NCBI RefSeq assembly: GCF_964355755.1
Contig: NC_092680.1
Coordinates: 2,023,001 to 2,087,000, forward strand
Origin: Antedon mediterranea
Lineage: Eukaryota > Echinodermata > Crinoidea > Comatulida > Antedonidae
Direction: 5' to 3'
Length of the DNA: 64,000 nucleotides
Part shown: in pieces, positions 30,901-34,962 of the stretch
Numbering within the stretch: the first letter of the stretch is position 1
Layout of the letters: the number at the start of each line of letters is the position of its first letter
Translations under genes and position numbers: made by a program
Notes under the pieces: generated by a model
Databases searched by the model: none
Told to the model about the DNA's origin: nothing
What the model saw: the letters and a program-made list of their open reading frames with translations, nothing else

Positions 30901-31596
30901 GTAAGTGGTTACTCCGAACTACTGTCGTGGACGATAACGTCTGAAACATCACCACTGATATTATTATACTATACTATATTATTCACATCTCATTAAATAA
31001 ATAAATAAATAAATAAATATATGTAAAACTATTATATTTGATGTTTACAGTATGGAGTGCAAAGCTGAAAAAAGACGGTTCAACGTTCCGAGTGTTGCGT
31101 AACCAGAGCATGGAAAATCCAGCTAAAGTTCCCGAAGGAATGAGTGAGATCTTGAAGTTCACTGCACAATCTTCAAGCTGTCTTCAACAATGTGATCTTA
31201 TAGTTTCTTGTAAGTTTATATTAGGTTCATATATGGTAGTGATATTCCCAAATATGGTAGAGATATTTCCAAATATGGTAGTGATATGACATCATCTTTT
31301 ATATGGGCACGTCACATTTTGTTGTCACCTAAAGTTTGATAGTGTAGACAGAGCTTAAGTTCACAGTAGTGACATGGTAACTTCGTGCTTGACTGAACTT
31401 ATTATCTTAATATTAATTACTTATTTTTCTTATTTTCATTTCAGTTGAAACATATGACAAGCTGCTAATAGTTACAGACTCAAGTTTAATAGCCAATGAT
31501 AGAATCGAATTGGACGGGCAAACGATGATAACCGACTTCAACGGAGACAACCGAAAACAGTTAATGAACGCTCTTAAATCATGTGACAAAATGTAA
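59..31596 (+). CDS. Composite thioester protein (A2M/C3-like) with EGF, Kunitz, WAP, antistasin, thyroglobulin-1 and NTR domains; 5' partial
   Basis: One spliced gene, entering the window inside an MG domain and ending with TAA at 31594-31596. About 24 exons encode an alpha-2-macroglobulin-type core. About 35 further exons encode EGF, Kunitz, WAP, antistasin, thyroglobulin type-1 and NTR modules. Continuity is supported because the last core exon (12813-12959), the linker (13268-13327) and every later module join in phase 1 with no stop, no new start codon with a signal peptide and no poly-A signal between them. A likely AATAAA lies at 31899-31904. The known families (A2M trap, Kunitz, WAP, antistasin, thyropin) all inhibit or capture proteases, so I infer a secreted broad-spectrum protease inhibitor or immune opsonin. 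Two adjacent genes fused by mis-modelling is the main alternative. cDNA would settle it. Confidence 0.8.
269..433 (+). mobile_element. TIR-A MITE copy
   Basis: Both ends present, slightly decayed left end (TCTACAGAATGAAAC). Two AAATATGGTAGTGATATG units. Confidence 0.85.
1597..1740 (-). mobile_element. TIR-A MITE copy
   Basis: Reverse orientation, both ends present, interior shortened. Confidence 0.82.
2190..2272 (-). repeat. Hammerhead-repeat family fragment
   Basis: Matches the inner part (AAAGGCAAATTACTGAAAAAC, TGTGGGTATCAGTGGCTAGAT) of the repeats at 12207 and 15253. Ribozyme-like part absent. Confidence 0.7.
3190..3367 (+). mobile_element. TIR-A MITE copy, left end decayed
   Basis: Three ATATGGTAGT units. 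The right end GGATAGTGTAGACAAGGCTT is clear and the left inverted repeat is not recognisable. Confidence 0.75.
3800..4008 (-). mobile_element. tRNA-derived SINE (family 1), reverse
   Basis: Inverse of the 29028 element: B-box-like GGATTCGAA and the conserved body (TGGTACCC, TTGTGTCTTGATCTAAC) are present. Confidence 0.78.
4055..5948 (+). CDS. Processing-site, bait-like and MG7 exons of the thioester protein
   Basis: Exons 4055-4213, 4702-4777, 4989-5100 and 5720-5948. Residues aligned to A2M run from DKSV through [10 protein letters not shown], a CPRHYP segment, then [12 protein letters not shown], the classical A2M motif just after the bait region. The stretch between the CP and TYFPETW is only about 28 residues, shorter than the human bait of about 39. 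Exon 4055-4213 contains a basic furin-type tetrapeptide RKKR (4145-4156) followed by Ser, at the position where C3 has its beta/alpha cleavage site after a CP pair. There is no anaphylatoxin cysteine domain. Exon 5720-5948 holds the MG7 strand [20 protein letters not shown]. Confidence 0.85.
4472..4611 (+). mobile_element. TIR-A MITE copy
   Basis: Intact left end. Right arm has lost the TTTTGTCACATAAAG part. Confidence 0.82.
5423..5602. mobile_element. TIR-C MITE (single copy in window)
   Basis: Ends AGGCCAACTCAGACAGTGTCGTACGAC and TCGTACGACGCTGTCTGAGTTGG are inverted repeats of about 25 bp. No ORF. Confidence 0.75.
5991..6153 (+). mobile_element. TIR-A MITE copy
   Basis: Both ends present. 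In the intron after exon 5720-5948. Confidence 0.85.
6295..7914 (+). CDS. CUB-region exons leading into the thioester domain
   Basis: Exons 6295-6433, 6957-7069, 7412-7463 and 7822-7914. They encode an IPLT-ending MG strand, then [17 protein letters not shown], typical of the segment before the thioester domain in A2M proteins, and [16 protein letters not shown]. Exon 6957-7069 begins straight after a (TA)n tract and an AG at 6955-6956. The intron between 7463 and 7822 is filled by a TTAA-bounded MITE (TIR-D). Confidence 0.8.
6477..6639 (+). mobile_element. TIR-A MITE copy
   Basis: Both ends well preserved. Confidence 0.87.
7485..7779. mobile_element. TIR-D MITE (TTAA-bounded)
   Basis: Begins TTAAAGTATTGTTCCCC and ends GGGTACAATATATCTTTTAA. 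Its right arm (GTGAATAACT, AATGGCATATTCAACAAAAA) resembles the arms of the 2.5 kb element at 44361-46818, so they are one family. Confidence 0.7.
8059..8192 (-). mobile_element. TIR-A MITE copy
   Basis: Reverse orientation, ending 43 bp before the thioester exon. Confidence 0.83.
8236..10751 (+). CDS. Thioester domain (TED) exons with GCGEQ
   Basis: Exons 8236-8651, 8950-9024, 9349-9508, 9796-10022 and 10527-10751. The first contains PTGCGEQNM with the internal thioester Cys and Gln at 8292-8306. Downstream follow the helical TED signatures [31 protein letters not shown] and [13 protein letters not shown]. In the loop that carries the catalytic residue, His (codon 8637-8639) lies where C3 has its catalytic His and human A2M has Asn. 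From family knowledge this predicts a thioester that prefers hydroxyl targets. The frame is open across all five exons (2+138 codons in the first). Confidence 0.92.
8671..8788 (-). mobile_element. TIR-A MITE fragment
   Basis: Only one end is present. It begins 20 bp after the donor of the thioester exon and stops after ACCATATTTGGG. Confidence 0.78.
9529..9685 (+). mobile_element. TIR-A MITE copy
   Basis: Both ends present, about 20 bp after the donor at 9509. Confidence 0.85.
10023..10526. other. Intron with no recognised element
   Basis: A-rich at 10155-10210, otherwise plain AT-rich sequence between two TED exons. Confidence 0.6.
10888..11058 (+). mobile_element. TIR-A MITE, reference copy
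   Basis: A typical full copy of the dominant repeat. It starts CTCTGTCTACACTATCAAAC, continues TAGTTTGACAAAAAAAGTGTGATGTG, has about two tandem units of AAATATGGTAGTGATATG, then ACATCATCATGTCCATATATGGGCACATCACAT, and ends TTTGATAGTGTAGACAG. The ends are inverted repeats of about 25 bp and the interior is itself nearly palindromic (CACATCACA against TGTGATGTG). It has no coding capacity, so it must be non-autonomous. About 35 copies or fragments lie in the window, all in introns or spacers. Confidence 0.9.
11149..13327 (+). CDS. Receptor-binding domain and linker exons of the thioester protein
   Basis: Exons 11149-11279, 11907-12072, 12579-12684, 12813-12959 and 13268-13327. The first four encode the A2M receptor-binding (C-terminal MG) domain, with [40 protein letters not shown] and [10 protein letters not shown]2M-type proteins normally end here. 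In this gene the reading frame continues through a Glu/Asp-rich stretch ([17 protein letters not shown]) and a short Cys-containing exon ([12 protein letters not shown]) into the first EGF. The intron at 12073-12578 carries a repeat with a hammerhead-like core. Confidence 0.85.
11713..11857 (+). mobile_element. TIR-A MITE copy
   Basis: Left end has an internal deletion (GTCTACTAGTTTGAC). Right end intact. Confidence 0.82.
12207..12385 (-). repeat. Retroelement-like repeat with hammerhead-like core
   Basis: On the minus strand it reads CTGATGA (12371-12365), a stem II hairpin AGGGCTAGTGTTGCCT (12364-12349), GAAA (12348-12345) and a small stem III (AGC-TCT-GCT). This layout is that of minimal hammerhead ribozymes found in Penelope-like retroelements. 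Stem I pairing is not evident in one copy. Confidence 0.6.
12995..13105 (-). mobile_element. TIR-A MITE fragment
   Basis: Interior and AACTTTATGTGAC arm only. Terminal CTCTGTCTAC absent on both sides. Confidence 0.72.
13417..13574 (+). mobile_element. TIR-A MITE copy
   Basis: Both ends present. Right end has a 2 bp loss (GATAGTAGACAG). Confidence 0.84.
13632..14729 (+). CDS. EGF-like domains 1 and 2
   Basis: Exons 13632-13715 and 13936-13977 form one calcium-binding EGF ([12 protein letters not shown], then [12 protein letters not shown]). Exon 14637-14729 starts a second ([18 protein letters not shown]) that runs straight into Kunitz 1 without the final EGF half. All exons start with AT after AG and end in a single G before GT (phase 1-1), the arrangement seen in shuffled extracellular modules. 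Confidence 0.85.
14098..14170 (+). repeat. Widespread 'ACCTCCGCCAAGG' type repeat fragment
   Basis: Reads ACCTCCGCCAAGGTAGTCG, then a GTGTCTGTCTGTTC stretch, a motif I recall as a dispersed repeat in many marine invertebrate genomes. Function unknown. Confidence 0.4.
14469..14608 (+). mobile_element. TIR-A MITE copy
   Basis: Single internal unit. Ends 28 bp before EGF 2. Confidence 0.84.
15068..15241 (+). CDS. Kunitz/BPTI domain 1
   Basis: A single exon encodes a six-cysteine Kunitz domain: [23 protein letters not shown] and CEDKC. The residue after the second Cys (P1) is Arg, which in this family predicts inhibition of trypsin-like proteases. The donor reads GTCTAT, which is weak, and a hammerhead-like repeat begins about 12 bp downstream. 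Confidence 0.9.
15253..15425 (+). repeat. Retroelement-like repeat with decayed hammerhead-like core
   Basis: Same family on the plus strand. The core is CTGATAA (15266-15272, one base off), stem II GGGC/GCCC, GAAA (15289-15292) and AGC-TAT-GCT. It begins about 12 bp after the Kunitz 1 donor. Confidence 0.6.
15629..15802 (+). CDS. Kunitz/BPTI domain 2
   Basis: A single phase 1-1 exon with all six Kunitz cysteines: [28 protein letters not shown] and CQDSC. P1 is Leu, predicting chymotrypsin- or elastase-like targets, unlike the Arg of Kunitz 1. The flanking introns hold a retro-repeat (upstream) and nothing recognised (downstream). Confidence 0.9.
15983..16117 (+). CDS. WAP domain 1
   Basis: Exon with an eight-cysteine WAP (four-disulfide core) pattern: [25 protein letters not shown]. 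This family includes elastase and chymotrypsin inhibitors and antimicrobial proteins. It is more diverged from the other WAP exons here than they are from each other, so it is probably an older module. Confidence 0.88.
16134..16350 (-). mobile_element. TIR-A MITE with expanded internal array
   Basis: Reverse-orientation copy in which the internal unit (ACCATATTTGGACATATCACT, about 21 bp) is repeated about six times at 16216-16340. The far terminal repeat is missing. Confidence 0.85.
16437..16837 (+). CDS. Half-EGF plus calcium-binding EGF 3 with Pro-rich linker
   Basis: Exon 16437-16484 ([13 protein letters not shown]) is an EGF C-terminal half. Exon 16673-16837 ([25 protein letters not shown]) is an EGF followed by a Pro/Ile/Val-rich linker ending at 16837. 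The acceptor of the first exon is a tandem TAGTAG (16431-16436), so one residue could be optional. The same EGF-plus-linker design recurs at 18103, 20347 and 21997. Confidence 0.83.
17316..17441 (+). CDS. WAP domain 2
   Basis: Phase 1-1 exon with eight Cys ([27 protein letters not shown]). It is nearly the same as the WAP exons at 20828 and 22478, so it belongs to the locally amplified set. Confidence 0.88.
17611..17721 (+). CDS. Antistasin-like domain 1
   Basis: Short Cys-rich exon: [20 protein letters not shown] then [10 protein letters not shown]-type spacing. It matches the antistasin family of leech-type serine protease inhibitors (C-x4-C-x3-C-x-(Y/F)-G-x-(V)-x-D-x-x-x-C-x2-C-x-C). This is the first of a run of at least nine. 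Confidence 0.85.
17816..18252 (+). CDS. Mini-exon (EGF tail) and EGF 4
   Basis: Exon 17816-17860 encodes a 15-residue unit ([14 protein letters not shown]). Exon 18103-18252 encodes an EGF ([25 protein letters not shown]) with a Pro-rich linker. The pair recurs at 20149/20347 and 21799/21997. Confidence 0.83.
18436..18558 (+). CDS. WAP domain 3
   Basis: Phase 1-1 exon: [31 protein letters not shown]. All eight Cys are kept. It is two residues different in length from its neighbours. The intron after it (18559-19095) holds no recognised gene. Its end carries an A-rich tail (18973-18990) suggesting an old retro-insert. Confidence 0.85.
19096..19206 (+). CDS. Antistasin-like domain 2
   Basis: Exon reading [20 protein letters not shown] followed by [10 protein letters not shown]. 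It has more substitutions than the other copies but keeps every Cys and both splice sites. Confidence 0.82.
19273..19398 (+). pseudogene. WAP exon remnant lacking a splice acceptor
   Basis: The sequence is a near copy of the WAP exons at 20828 and 22478 ([27 protein letters not shown]) and keeps an open frame and a GT donor at 19399. Where the others have a pyrimidine tract and TTTTTTTAG, this copy is preceded by a G/T tract reading GTGGTGTGGT, with no AG. As written it cannot be spliced in and is probably a dead exon. An unseen upstream acceptor is possible but unlikely. Confidence 0.75.
19574..19621 (+). mobile_element. TIR-A terminal fragment
   Basis: Only the first 48 bp (CTCTGTCTACACTATCAAAC to GTGTGAT). 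Confidence 0.78.
19720..20052 (+). CDS. Antistasin-like domains 3 and 4
   Basis: Exons 19720-19824 ([20 protein letters not shown]) and 19942-20052 ([20 protein letters not shown]). Both are phase 1-1, separated by 117 bp. Exon 19942 differs at only a few positions from those at 17611, 25485 and 25703. The intron upstream of 19720 holds a truncated TIR-A end at 19574-19621. Confidence 0.84.
20149..20953 (+). CDS. Mini-exon, EGF 5 and WAP 5 (repeat unit copy 1)
   Basis: Exons 20149-20193 ([14 protein letters not shown]), 20347-20493 (EGF plus linker) and 20828-20953 ([20 protein letters not shown]). This is the first copy of a 1,650 bp tandem duplication. The second copy is at 21799-22603 and differs at only a handful of sites, introns and a TIR-A insertion included. 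Confidence 0.87.
20616..20757 (+). mobile_element. TIR-A MITE copy inside duplicated unit, copy 1
   Basis: Left terminal CTCTGTCTAC missing, right end intact. The same defects occur at 22266-22407, so it was present before the 1,650 bp duplication. Confidence 0.85.
21217..21318 (+). CDS. Antistasin-like domain 5
   Basis: Exon [20 protein letters not shown] then [10 protein letters not shown]. It follows a tandem TAGTAG acceptor (21211-21216), so it may start three bases earlier. The 1,650 bp-downstream twin is 22867-22968 (Ser replaced by Pro at one site). Confidence 0.85.
21410..21460 (+). pseudogene. Internal EGF exon fragment at a duplication junction
   Basis: About 50 bp identical to the middle of EGF 5/6 exons ([13 protein letters not shown]) with no splice sites. 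It is joined abruptly to a copy of the WAP-antistasin intron. It marks the breakpoint of the tandem duplication and is not coding. Confidence 0.8.
21595..22143 (+). CDS. Antistasin 6 (chimeric), mini-exon and EGF 6
   Basis: Exons 21595-21702, 21799-21843 and 21997-22143. The antistasin exon is a hybrid: its 5' half ([12 protein letters not shown]) matches copies 5 and 7 and its 3' half (ending PSPVIT and intron GTAAAGTG) matches copy 4. That is what unequal crossing-over within the exon would leave. The mini-exon and EGF are second copies of 20149 and 20347. Confidence 0.86.
22266..22407 (+). mobile_element. TIR-A MITE copy inside duplicated unit, copy 2
   Basis: Twin of 20616-20757. Confidence 0.85.
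22478..22968 (+). CDS. WAP 6 and antistasin 7
   Basis: Exons 22478-22603 (WAP, eight Cys) and 22867-22968 (antistasin, after tandem TAGTAG). They repeat 20828-20953 and 21217-21318 at an offset of exactly 1,650 bp. Confidence 0.86.
23293..23434. mobile_element. TIR-B MITE copy
   Basis: Inverted ends GTTCCCACTAGAGACGCAAC and a matching CTAGTGGGTACCAAGC, with a self-complementary centre (GACCAATCACAAG against CTTGTCATTGGTC). Non-coding. Sister copies lie in SLC27A introns. Confidence 0.8.
23514..23747 (+). CDS. Thyroglobulin type-1 domain 1
   Basis: Exon [48 protein letters not shown]. Six Cys match the thyroglobulin type-1 pattern, with CFCV in place of the usual CWCV. Domains of this family in thyropins inhibit cysteine proteases. 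An in-frame ATG upstream (23474) gives a hydrophobic leader by chance from the pyrimidine tract. I treat that as intron. Confidence 0.87.
23776..23936. repeat. 14 bp tandem repeat
   Basis: About ten copies of (GCCAAGTGAAAACG) with variants, in the intron after thyroglobulin domain 1. Confidence 0.85.
23979..24045 (+). pseudogene. Decayed antistasin exon
   Basis: After TTTTTGTAG the sequence reads IGCPPNFF then a stop (TAA), followed by sequence resembling the tail of an antistasin exon (CAAACCGGATCC against the usual AAACCTGATCC). A stop codon and lost cysteines make it a dead exon lying between thyroglobulin domains 1 and 2. Confidence 0.6.
24077..25354 (+). CDS. Thyroglobulin type-1 domains 2-5 (tandem array)
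   Basis: Exons 24077-24304, 24425-24652, 24774-25004 and 25127-25354, spaced 348, 349 and 353 bp apart with near-identical introns. Each reads [18 protein letters not shown](E/G)[33 protein letters not shown]. The third has one extra codon (LIT for LT). The fifth-domain tail diverges (IQINETG). Substitutions are few and mostly silent, so expansion was recent. All are phase 1-1, so copy number could change without breaking the frame. Confidence 0.92.
25485..25807 (+). CDS. Antistasin-like domains 8 and 9
   Basis: Exons 25485-25589 and 25703-25807, both [20 protein letters not shown] then [10 protein letters not shown], with 113 bp between them. They are intact and phase 1-1, and closest to the exon at 19942. 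Confidence 0.87.
25884..25995 (+). pseudogene. Antistasin 10, frame-shifted at its acceptor
   Basis: All cysteines of a tenth antistasin are present from 25892 ([20 protein letters not shown]) with a normal donor at 25996. Between the apparent CAG acceptor (25881-25883) and the conserved first codon lie eight extra bases (TATGTATG). The exon therefore enters in the wrong frame, and the next AG (25898-25899) is also out of frame. Being symmetric, it could be skipped harmlessly. I call it a likely dead or skipped exon. Confidence 0.6.
26186..28369 (+). CDS. Half-EGF and EGF domains 7-10
   Basis: Exons 26186-26239 ([15 protein letters not shown]), 26608-26733 ([12 protein letters not shown]), 27593-27721 ([12 protein letters not shown]), 27889-28020 ([11 protein letters not shown]) and 28247-28369 ([12 protein letters not shown]). 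Each full EGF has six Cys and the D-x-(N/D)-E-C start of calcium-binding EGFs. Unlike the inhibitor modules, these are well diverged from one another, so they are old. The introns contain TIR-A copies and a 3x repeat of about 60 bp at 26925-27095. Confidence 0.87.
26252..26430 (+). mobile_element. TIR-A MITE copy
   Basis: Three diverged internal units. A second solo right end lies at 26545-26580. Confidence 0.84.
26925..27095. repeat. Tandem repeat of about 60 bp, three copies
   Basis: Unit contains CTACATTGTTG, CCATTGCTATATTTCCCTGG and AGTATAGTACAGGGA. Confidence 0.85.
27410..27555 (-). mobile_element. TIR-A MITE copy
   Basis: Both ends present, 37 bp before EGF 8. Confidence 0.83.
28430..28995. 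repeat. Minisatellite, 42 bp unit
   Basis: About 12-13 units of ATTATAGACATACTACAGAC then ATAGACATACTACTAATAAC with few differences. Confidence 0.92.
29028..29335 (+). mobile_element. tRNA-derived SINE (family 1)
   Basis: A-box-like GTGGCGCAGTGTGTTGG and B-box GGTTCGAATCC about 40 bp apart, then a body ending GGCGCTATAAATCC and an ATTATTATT tail. This is the layout of a Pol III SINE. A 3' tail fragment of similar type is at 54060-54100. Confidence 0.8.
29407..29552 (-). mobile_element. TIR-A MITE copy
   Basis: Left end decayed, GACTAGTTTGATAGTGTA end clear. Confidence 0.8.
29670..29834 (+). CDS. WAP domain 7
   Basis: Exon [36 protein letters not shown] followed by a Pro/Val tail. All eight Cys are present. 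It is diverged from the amplified WAPs. The intron before it (28370-29669) holds a 42 bp minisatellite, a SINE and a TIR-A copy. The intron after it holds a 45 bp minisatellite. Confidence 0.87.
29900..30345. repeat. Minisatellite, about 45 bp unit
   Basis: About eight units of TAGACTGAACTGGTTAGCTT then GACTTCAAGCGGGTTACC, degenerating at the 3' side. Confidence 0.92.
30546..31596 (+). CDS. C-terminal NTR/C345C-like domain and stop
   Basis: Exons 30546-30620, 31051-31209 and 31445-31596. [10 protein letters not shown], then [16 protein letters not shown] (typical start of an NTR beta barrel), [12 protein letters not shown], and a C-terminal LKSCDKM before TAA. C3, C4 and C5, netrins, TIMPs and WFIKKN proteins end in NTR-type folds. 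Presence of the domain here is by Cys/DF pattern only. Confidence 0.65.
31220..31358 (+). mobile_element. TIR-A MITE, left end missing
   Basis: Starts within the ATATGGTAGTGATAT array, 11 bp after the donor of NTR exon 2. Right end intact. Confidence 0.8.
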
Positions 31597-32140
31597 CCAT
31601 TGAGATAGAGAGTCGTATTAGAATGTATTTTAACAATTAGATGAACTTTAGACATTATGATTTGATACAATAGATATTTTTATACCATTAAGGCTAAACA
31701 TTTGCTTAATACCTTATCATGTTATTTCAGTAATTGGTTCATTTTGGTAGCATTGTTGTACTGTATACGCATTCCAAAAAAGCATTGTTTTAGTAATAGT
31801 TAGAAGATGTATTAATGTTTGTAATTTAGTAGTTAAGGCAATTGGTGCTTTTATACATAGTACTTTTCACACTAAAATTACATATCTTTTGATAATGAAA
31901 TAAATATAAAAGTGCATTTACATTACAAAACACCTATTTTTAGCTGAAACTATTTTATCATTTTAATCAATTTTAAAACTTTTATAGATGTTCAATTTTC
32001 TATGAAATTTATTTTCATTGTAGTTCTTAATTTTATTGTAATAATTGTTTTTTTTTATTTGAAACAATTGTCAATAAATCTTTTGAAATTATCTAGTTTT
32101 TACTGTTTTATTGTGAATTCTGAAATGTCGATTTTTTTTT

Positions 32141-32560
32141 GCAATATTATCGCATTATTATTGAATTTTGTGGATGTTTTAGCTTTTTTTTTCGAAAAAA
32201 TCTGTGTACTTTTGTACAGAGAAATTTTCGAAAAATTGCCAAATTTATTTTGCTGACTTTAACTAGTTACTCTATAAGATGATGATAACACAACATATGC
32301 GCATATATAGCAATATTATTGCATAATTATTGAATTTAAAAAAGTGAATATTTTGGCAATTTTTTCGAAAAAAATCCCTGTACAGGAAAATTTTCGAAAA
32401 ATGGCCAAATTTTGACCCTTTTATTTTGTTACTAACTAGTTACTATGGCTCTATAAGATTATGATAACACAATATAAGCGCATATATGGCAATATTATCG
32501 CATAATTATTGAATTTTAGAAAGTGGATATTTTGACAATTTTTTGAAAAACAGGAAATGT
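32141..32560. repeat. Degenerate tandem repeat, about 175 bp unit
   Basis: About 2.5 units containing GCAATATTATCGCATAATTA and TTTTCGAAAAAT inverted motifs, in the spacer between the thioester gene and LSM6 (31597-33069). No gene seen there. Confidence 0.7.
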
Positions 32561-32617
32561 CTCCATATATGTGCACATCACATTGTTTTGTCACATAGTG
32601 TGGACAGAGCTTTACAT
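32556..32617 (+). mobile_element. TIR-A terminal fragment
   Basis: Right half only, ending GTGGACAGAGCTTTA. Confidence 0.72.
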
Positions 32618-33069
32618 ATAAAACGCATCTAAATACAGGAAGACAACAATAAAATAATAAACGAAACAACCTTCTTTAAAAAAAAGTCTATTACAAAACA
32701 AATGTTTTTAATAATGTATTTTTACAAAAAAGAAATCAATGTTTCTACATGTTAAAACAATTAAAATTAGAAATTAAAGATTTAATACATTTTCTTGTTT
32801 TTTTTCTTGATTTCACATTTAAAGTAGAAAGGATATTATCAAGGGGCAGGTAGCCTAGCTTAGAGGTACATAATTACAGTGAAAAATACCATTTTTATAC
32901 AATAATGAAGACAAAACAATTTGTCCTCACAACACAACCCCCTTTAATCAAAATTTAAGAGGCAAAGTTGTCCAATTTCCATATATTGTTCAGTTGTCAG
33001 AACAGTGGACAATAATATCTCTGTTCAAGCTTGGTATTGGCTTCTTTCTCAAAATAAAAACTTCTTTTC

Positions 33070-34216
33070 TCATCTTCCTCCCAGCGTCCTTTTCTGTGTG
33101 CTGATGTATAAAACTGTAAAACAAAAGATTCTTACTTAATACATTACAATTATTTTTAGAGCAGTCCTTTGAAAGACTAGATTTTCACTAAATAAATACA
33201 GATTAACTTTTAGTTAAACCCTTAGATTTTCACTGATGCCTGGTAGTCAATATTTTATACAACACTACAAATACAACAACATAATTAACTCCTGGTTTAA
33301 TAATATTTAATTATTTTTGTTACTTAAAAAAATTAAAATACAGTAGAACATTTAAAAGTGTCCGATTAAATGTGTTTTTCACTCAATAATATAAATAACA
33401 ATTGATTACACAATGTAAAACTGCAAGTGAAGTTTCTCGTGTGTAAAGTTTTAACGTAGCGTAGTAGTAGTGGTAATAATTTGCTGTGCTGTAGTTTATC
33501 CATAATCCAACACAAAATAGAACAAAAATATGACCTTACCATTATTCCCCCGAATAAAAGCATCACCATATTTGTTTTTTAATTGGCCATTTACATATTC
33601 CTCTGTCTGCTCTAACGCAATATTCATGTAACCATCTAGTGTAGCCAAAACTCCTAAACAAAACAAAAACATGAATTTAGTAGCAGAATAACAAAAGGTG
33701 GTAAAACCTGAAAATAAATATTAAATAAATGATACAGTATTTTGAATTCTACTGTGCTGCCGCAGTCAATTTGATGTATAGGCTAATGTAATGAATTAAG
33801 TGCCTTTGTTTATGTTAGCAATCTTGATAAAATAAAAATCTGAGTAAATAGAAAATTTCACGTCAAACTGAGCATGCTAGGAATGATTTTATGACTTTAT
33901 CTAGTTTGTTTAGTCTTGAAAATGAAAAAAAATGACAAAATAAATAAATGTTTTTCCAAATTTAAATTGACACGCTGTTATTCAATTCTCATTCAATTAG
34001 GAAAAATAAATTGTGGCCCCACTCCCCATTTATTTTGGTCATGGAAAAGTAACATAGGACTATGCCTTTAATACACAAACAAAATAAATAATTTTTTTAA
34101 CAAATTAAAGATTTGACATACAAACCTCTGTAATCAACGCCTGAATTAAGTTTAACCACAACTGGTCTGCCAATAATCTGTTTTAGAAAATCACTTGGGG
34201 TCTGTTTTCGACTCAT
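33070..34216 (-). CDS. LSM6: U6 snRNA-associated Sm-like protein LSm6
   Basis: Coding exons, in transcript order, 34216-34126, 33653-33540 and 33113-33070. The protein reads MSRKQTPSDFLKQIIGRPVV, KLNSGVDYRGVLATLDGYMN, then EQTEEYVNGQLKNKYGDAF, LYISTQKRTLGGR and a stop. It matches LSm6 almost residue for residue apart from a slightly longer C-terminus. LSm6 is one ring subunit of LSm1-7 (cytoplasmic mRNA decay) and LSm2-8 (U6 snRNP). A 5'UTR exon probably ends at 34701 (CAG before GTGAG on the minus strand), with an acceptor just before the ATG. The gene is head-to-head with CKS. Confidence 0.96.
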
Positions 34217-34700
34217 TTTGCTTTTTTTCTGTAAAAAAAGAACATACCTAAACAAATAAAATCCAGGCATCATATCATAGGCTGGTGGTAGGGCCTGGTC
34301 CTAGGTAGGCCTACCCATCTTCTAGGCCTAGCAAGACTACTAGGCCTGTGCCCCTATATCCTAGTAAGTAATAGTGTAGTGTGGTACTGGTAGTAGGCTA
34401 GGTAGTAGAGTAAGCCTACTAGGCTATTCTATTACGTTAGACTGAAATTTAAATGGTATTAATAAAAAAGCTACTTATTTTATTTATATAGGTGTATGCC
34501 TAACTAGACTAGCTAATATTAAAGCATTATAAACGTAATATATTCAATTGTATAGCCCAGTGTATTACCAGGTTAATATAAGTTGGTCTAAATACAAAAA
34601 TGACTTAGGCCTAAGCCAGCCAAAAATTCAGGTCCACAAAAATTGCTTCCCACAAAAAAATAGGCTTTCGTCTACTCTCATTGGATAAAATAAATCTCAC

Positions 34701-34960
34701 CTGTGGGCCTAGCGCGCACACAACGATGATTCCGCTCGAGCATCGACAAGACTAGACTAGAGATGGCAGTGTTAACCTCCTAAAGGTAATCAACCAATCG
34801 AAATTCTTCAAATGTCCTCACGTGAAGCAAGTTAGCCAATCAGCAGATCAGCGGGCCAATTCGAAAGACTGAGAAAATTAAAATTCACAAAAGAAACCAC
34901 ACCAGCACCACACAAGTAGTTGGTTTGTATGATAAATTATCGCTGTAAATTGTGCATTAA
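34701..34960. promoter_or_regulatory. Bidirectional LSM6/CKS promoter with CCAAT cluster
   Basis: The spacer between the LSM6 5'UTR exon and the CKS start has three CCAAT pentamers (34794-34798, 34836-34840, 34856-34860) and a CACGTG E-box (34819-34824). Clustered CCAAT boxes (NF-Y) are typical of divergent and cell-cycle promoters. No TATA box is evident. Confidence 0.6.
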
Positions 34961-34962
34961 AA

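Noticed and set aside
31038-31289. Independent 83-codon protein
   Set aside because: It is NTR exon 2 read through its donor into a TIR-A copy.
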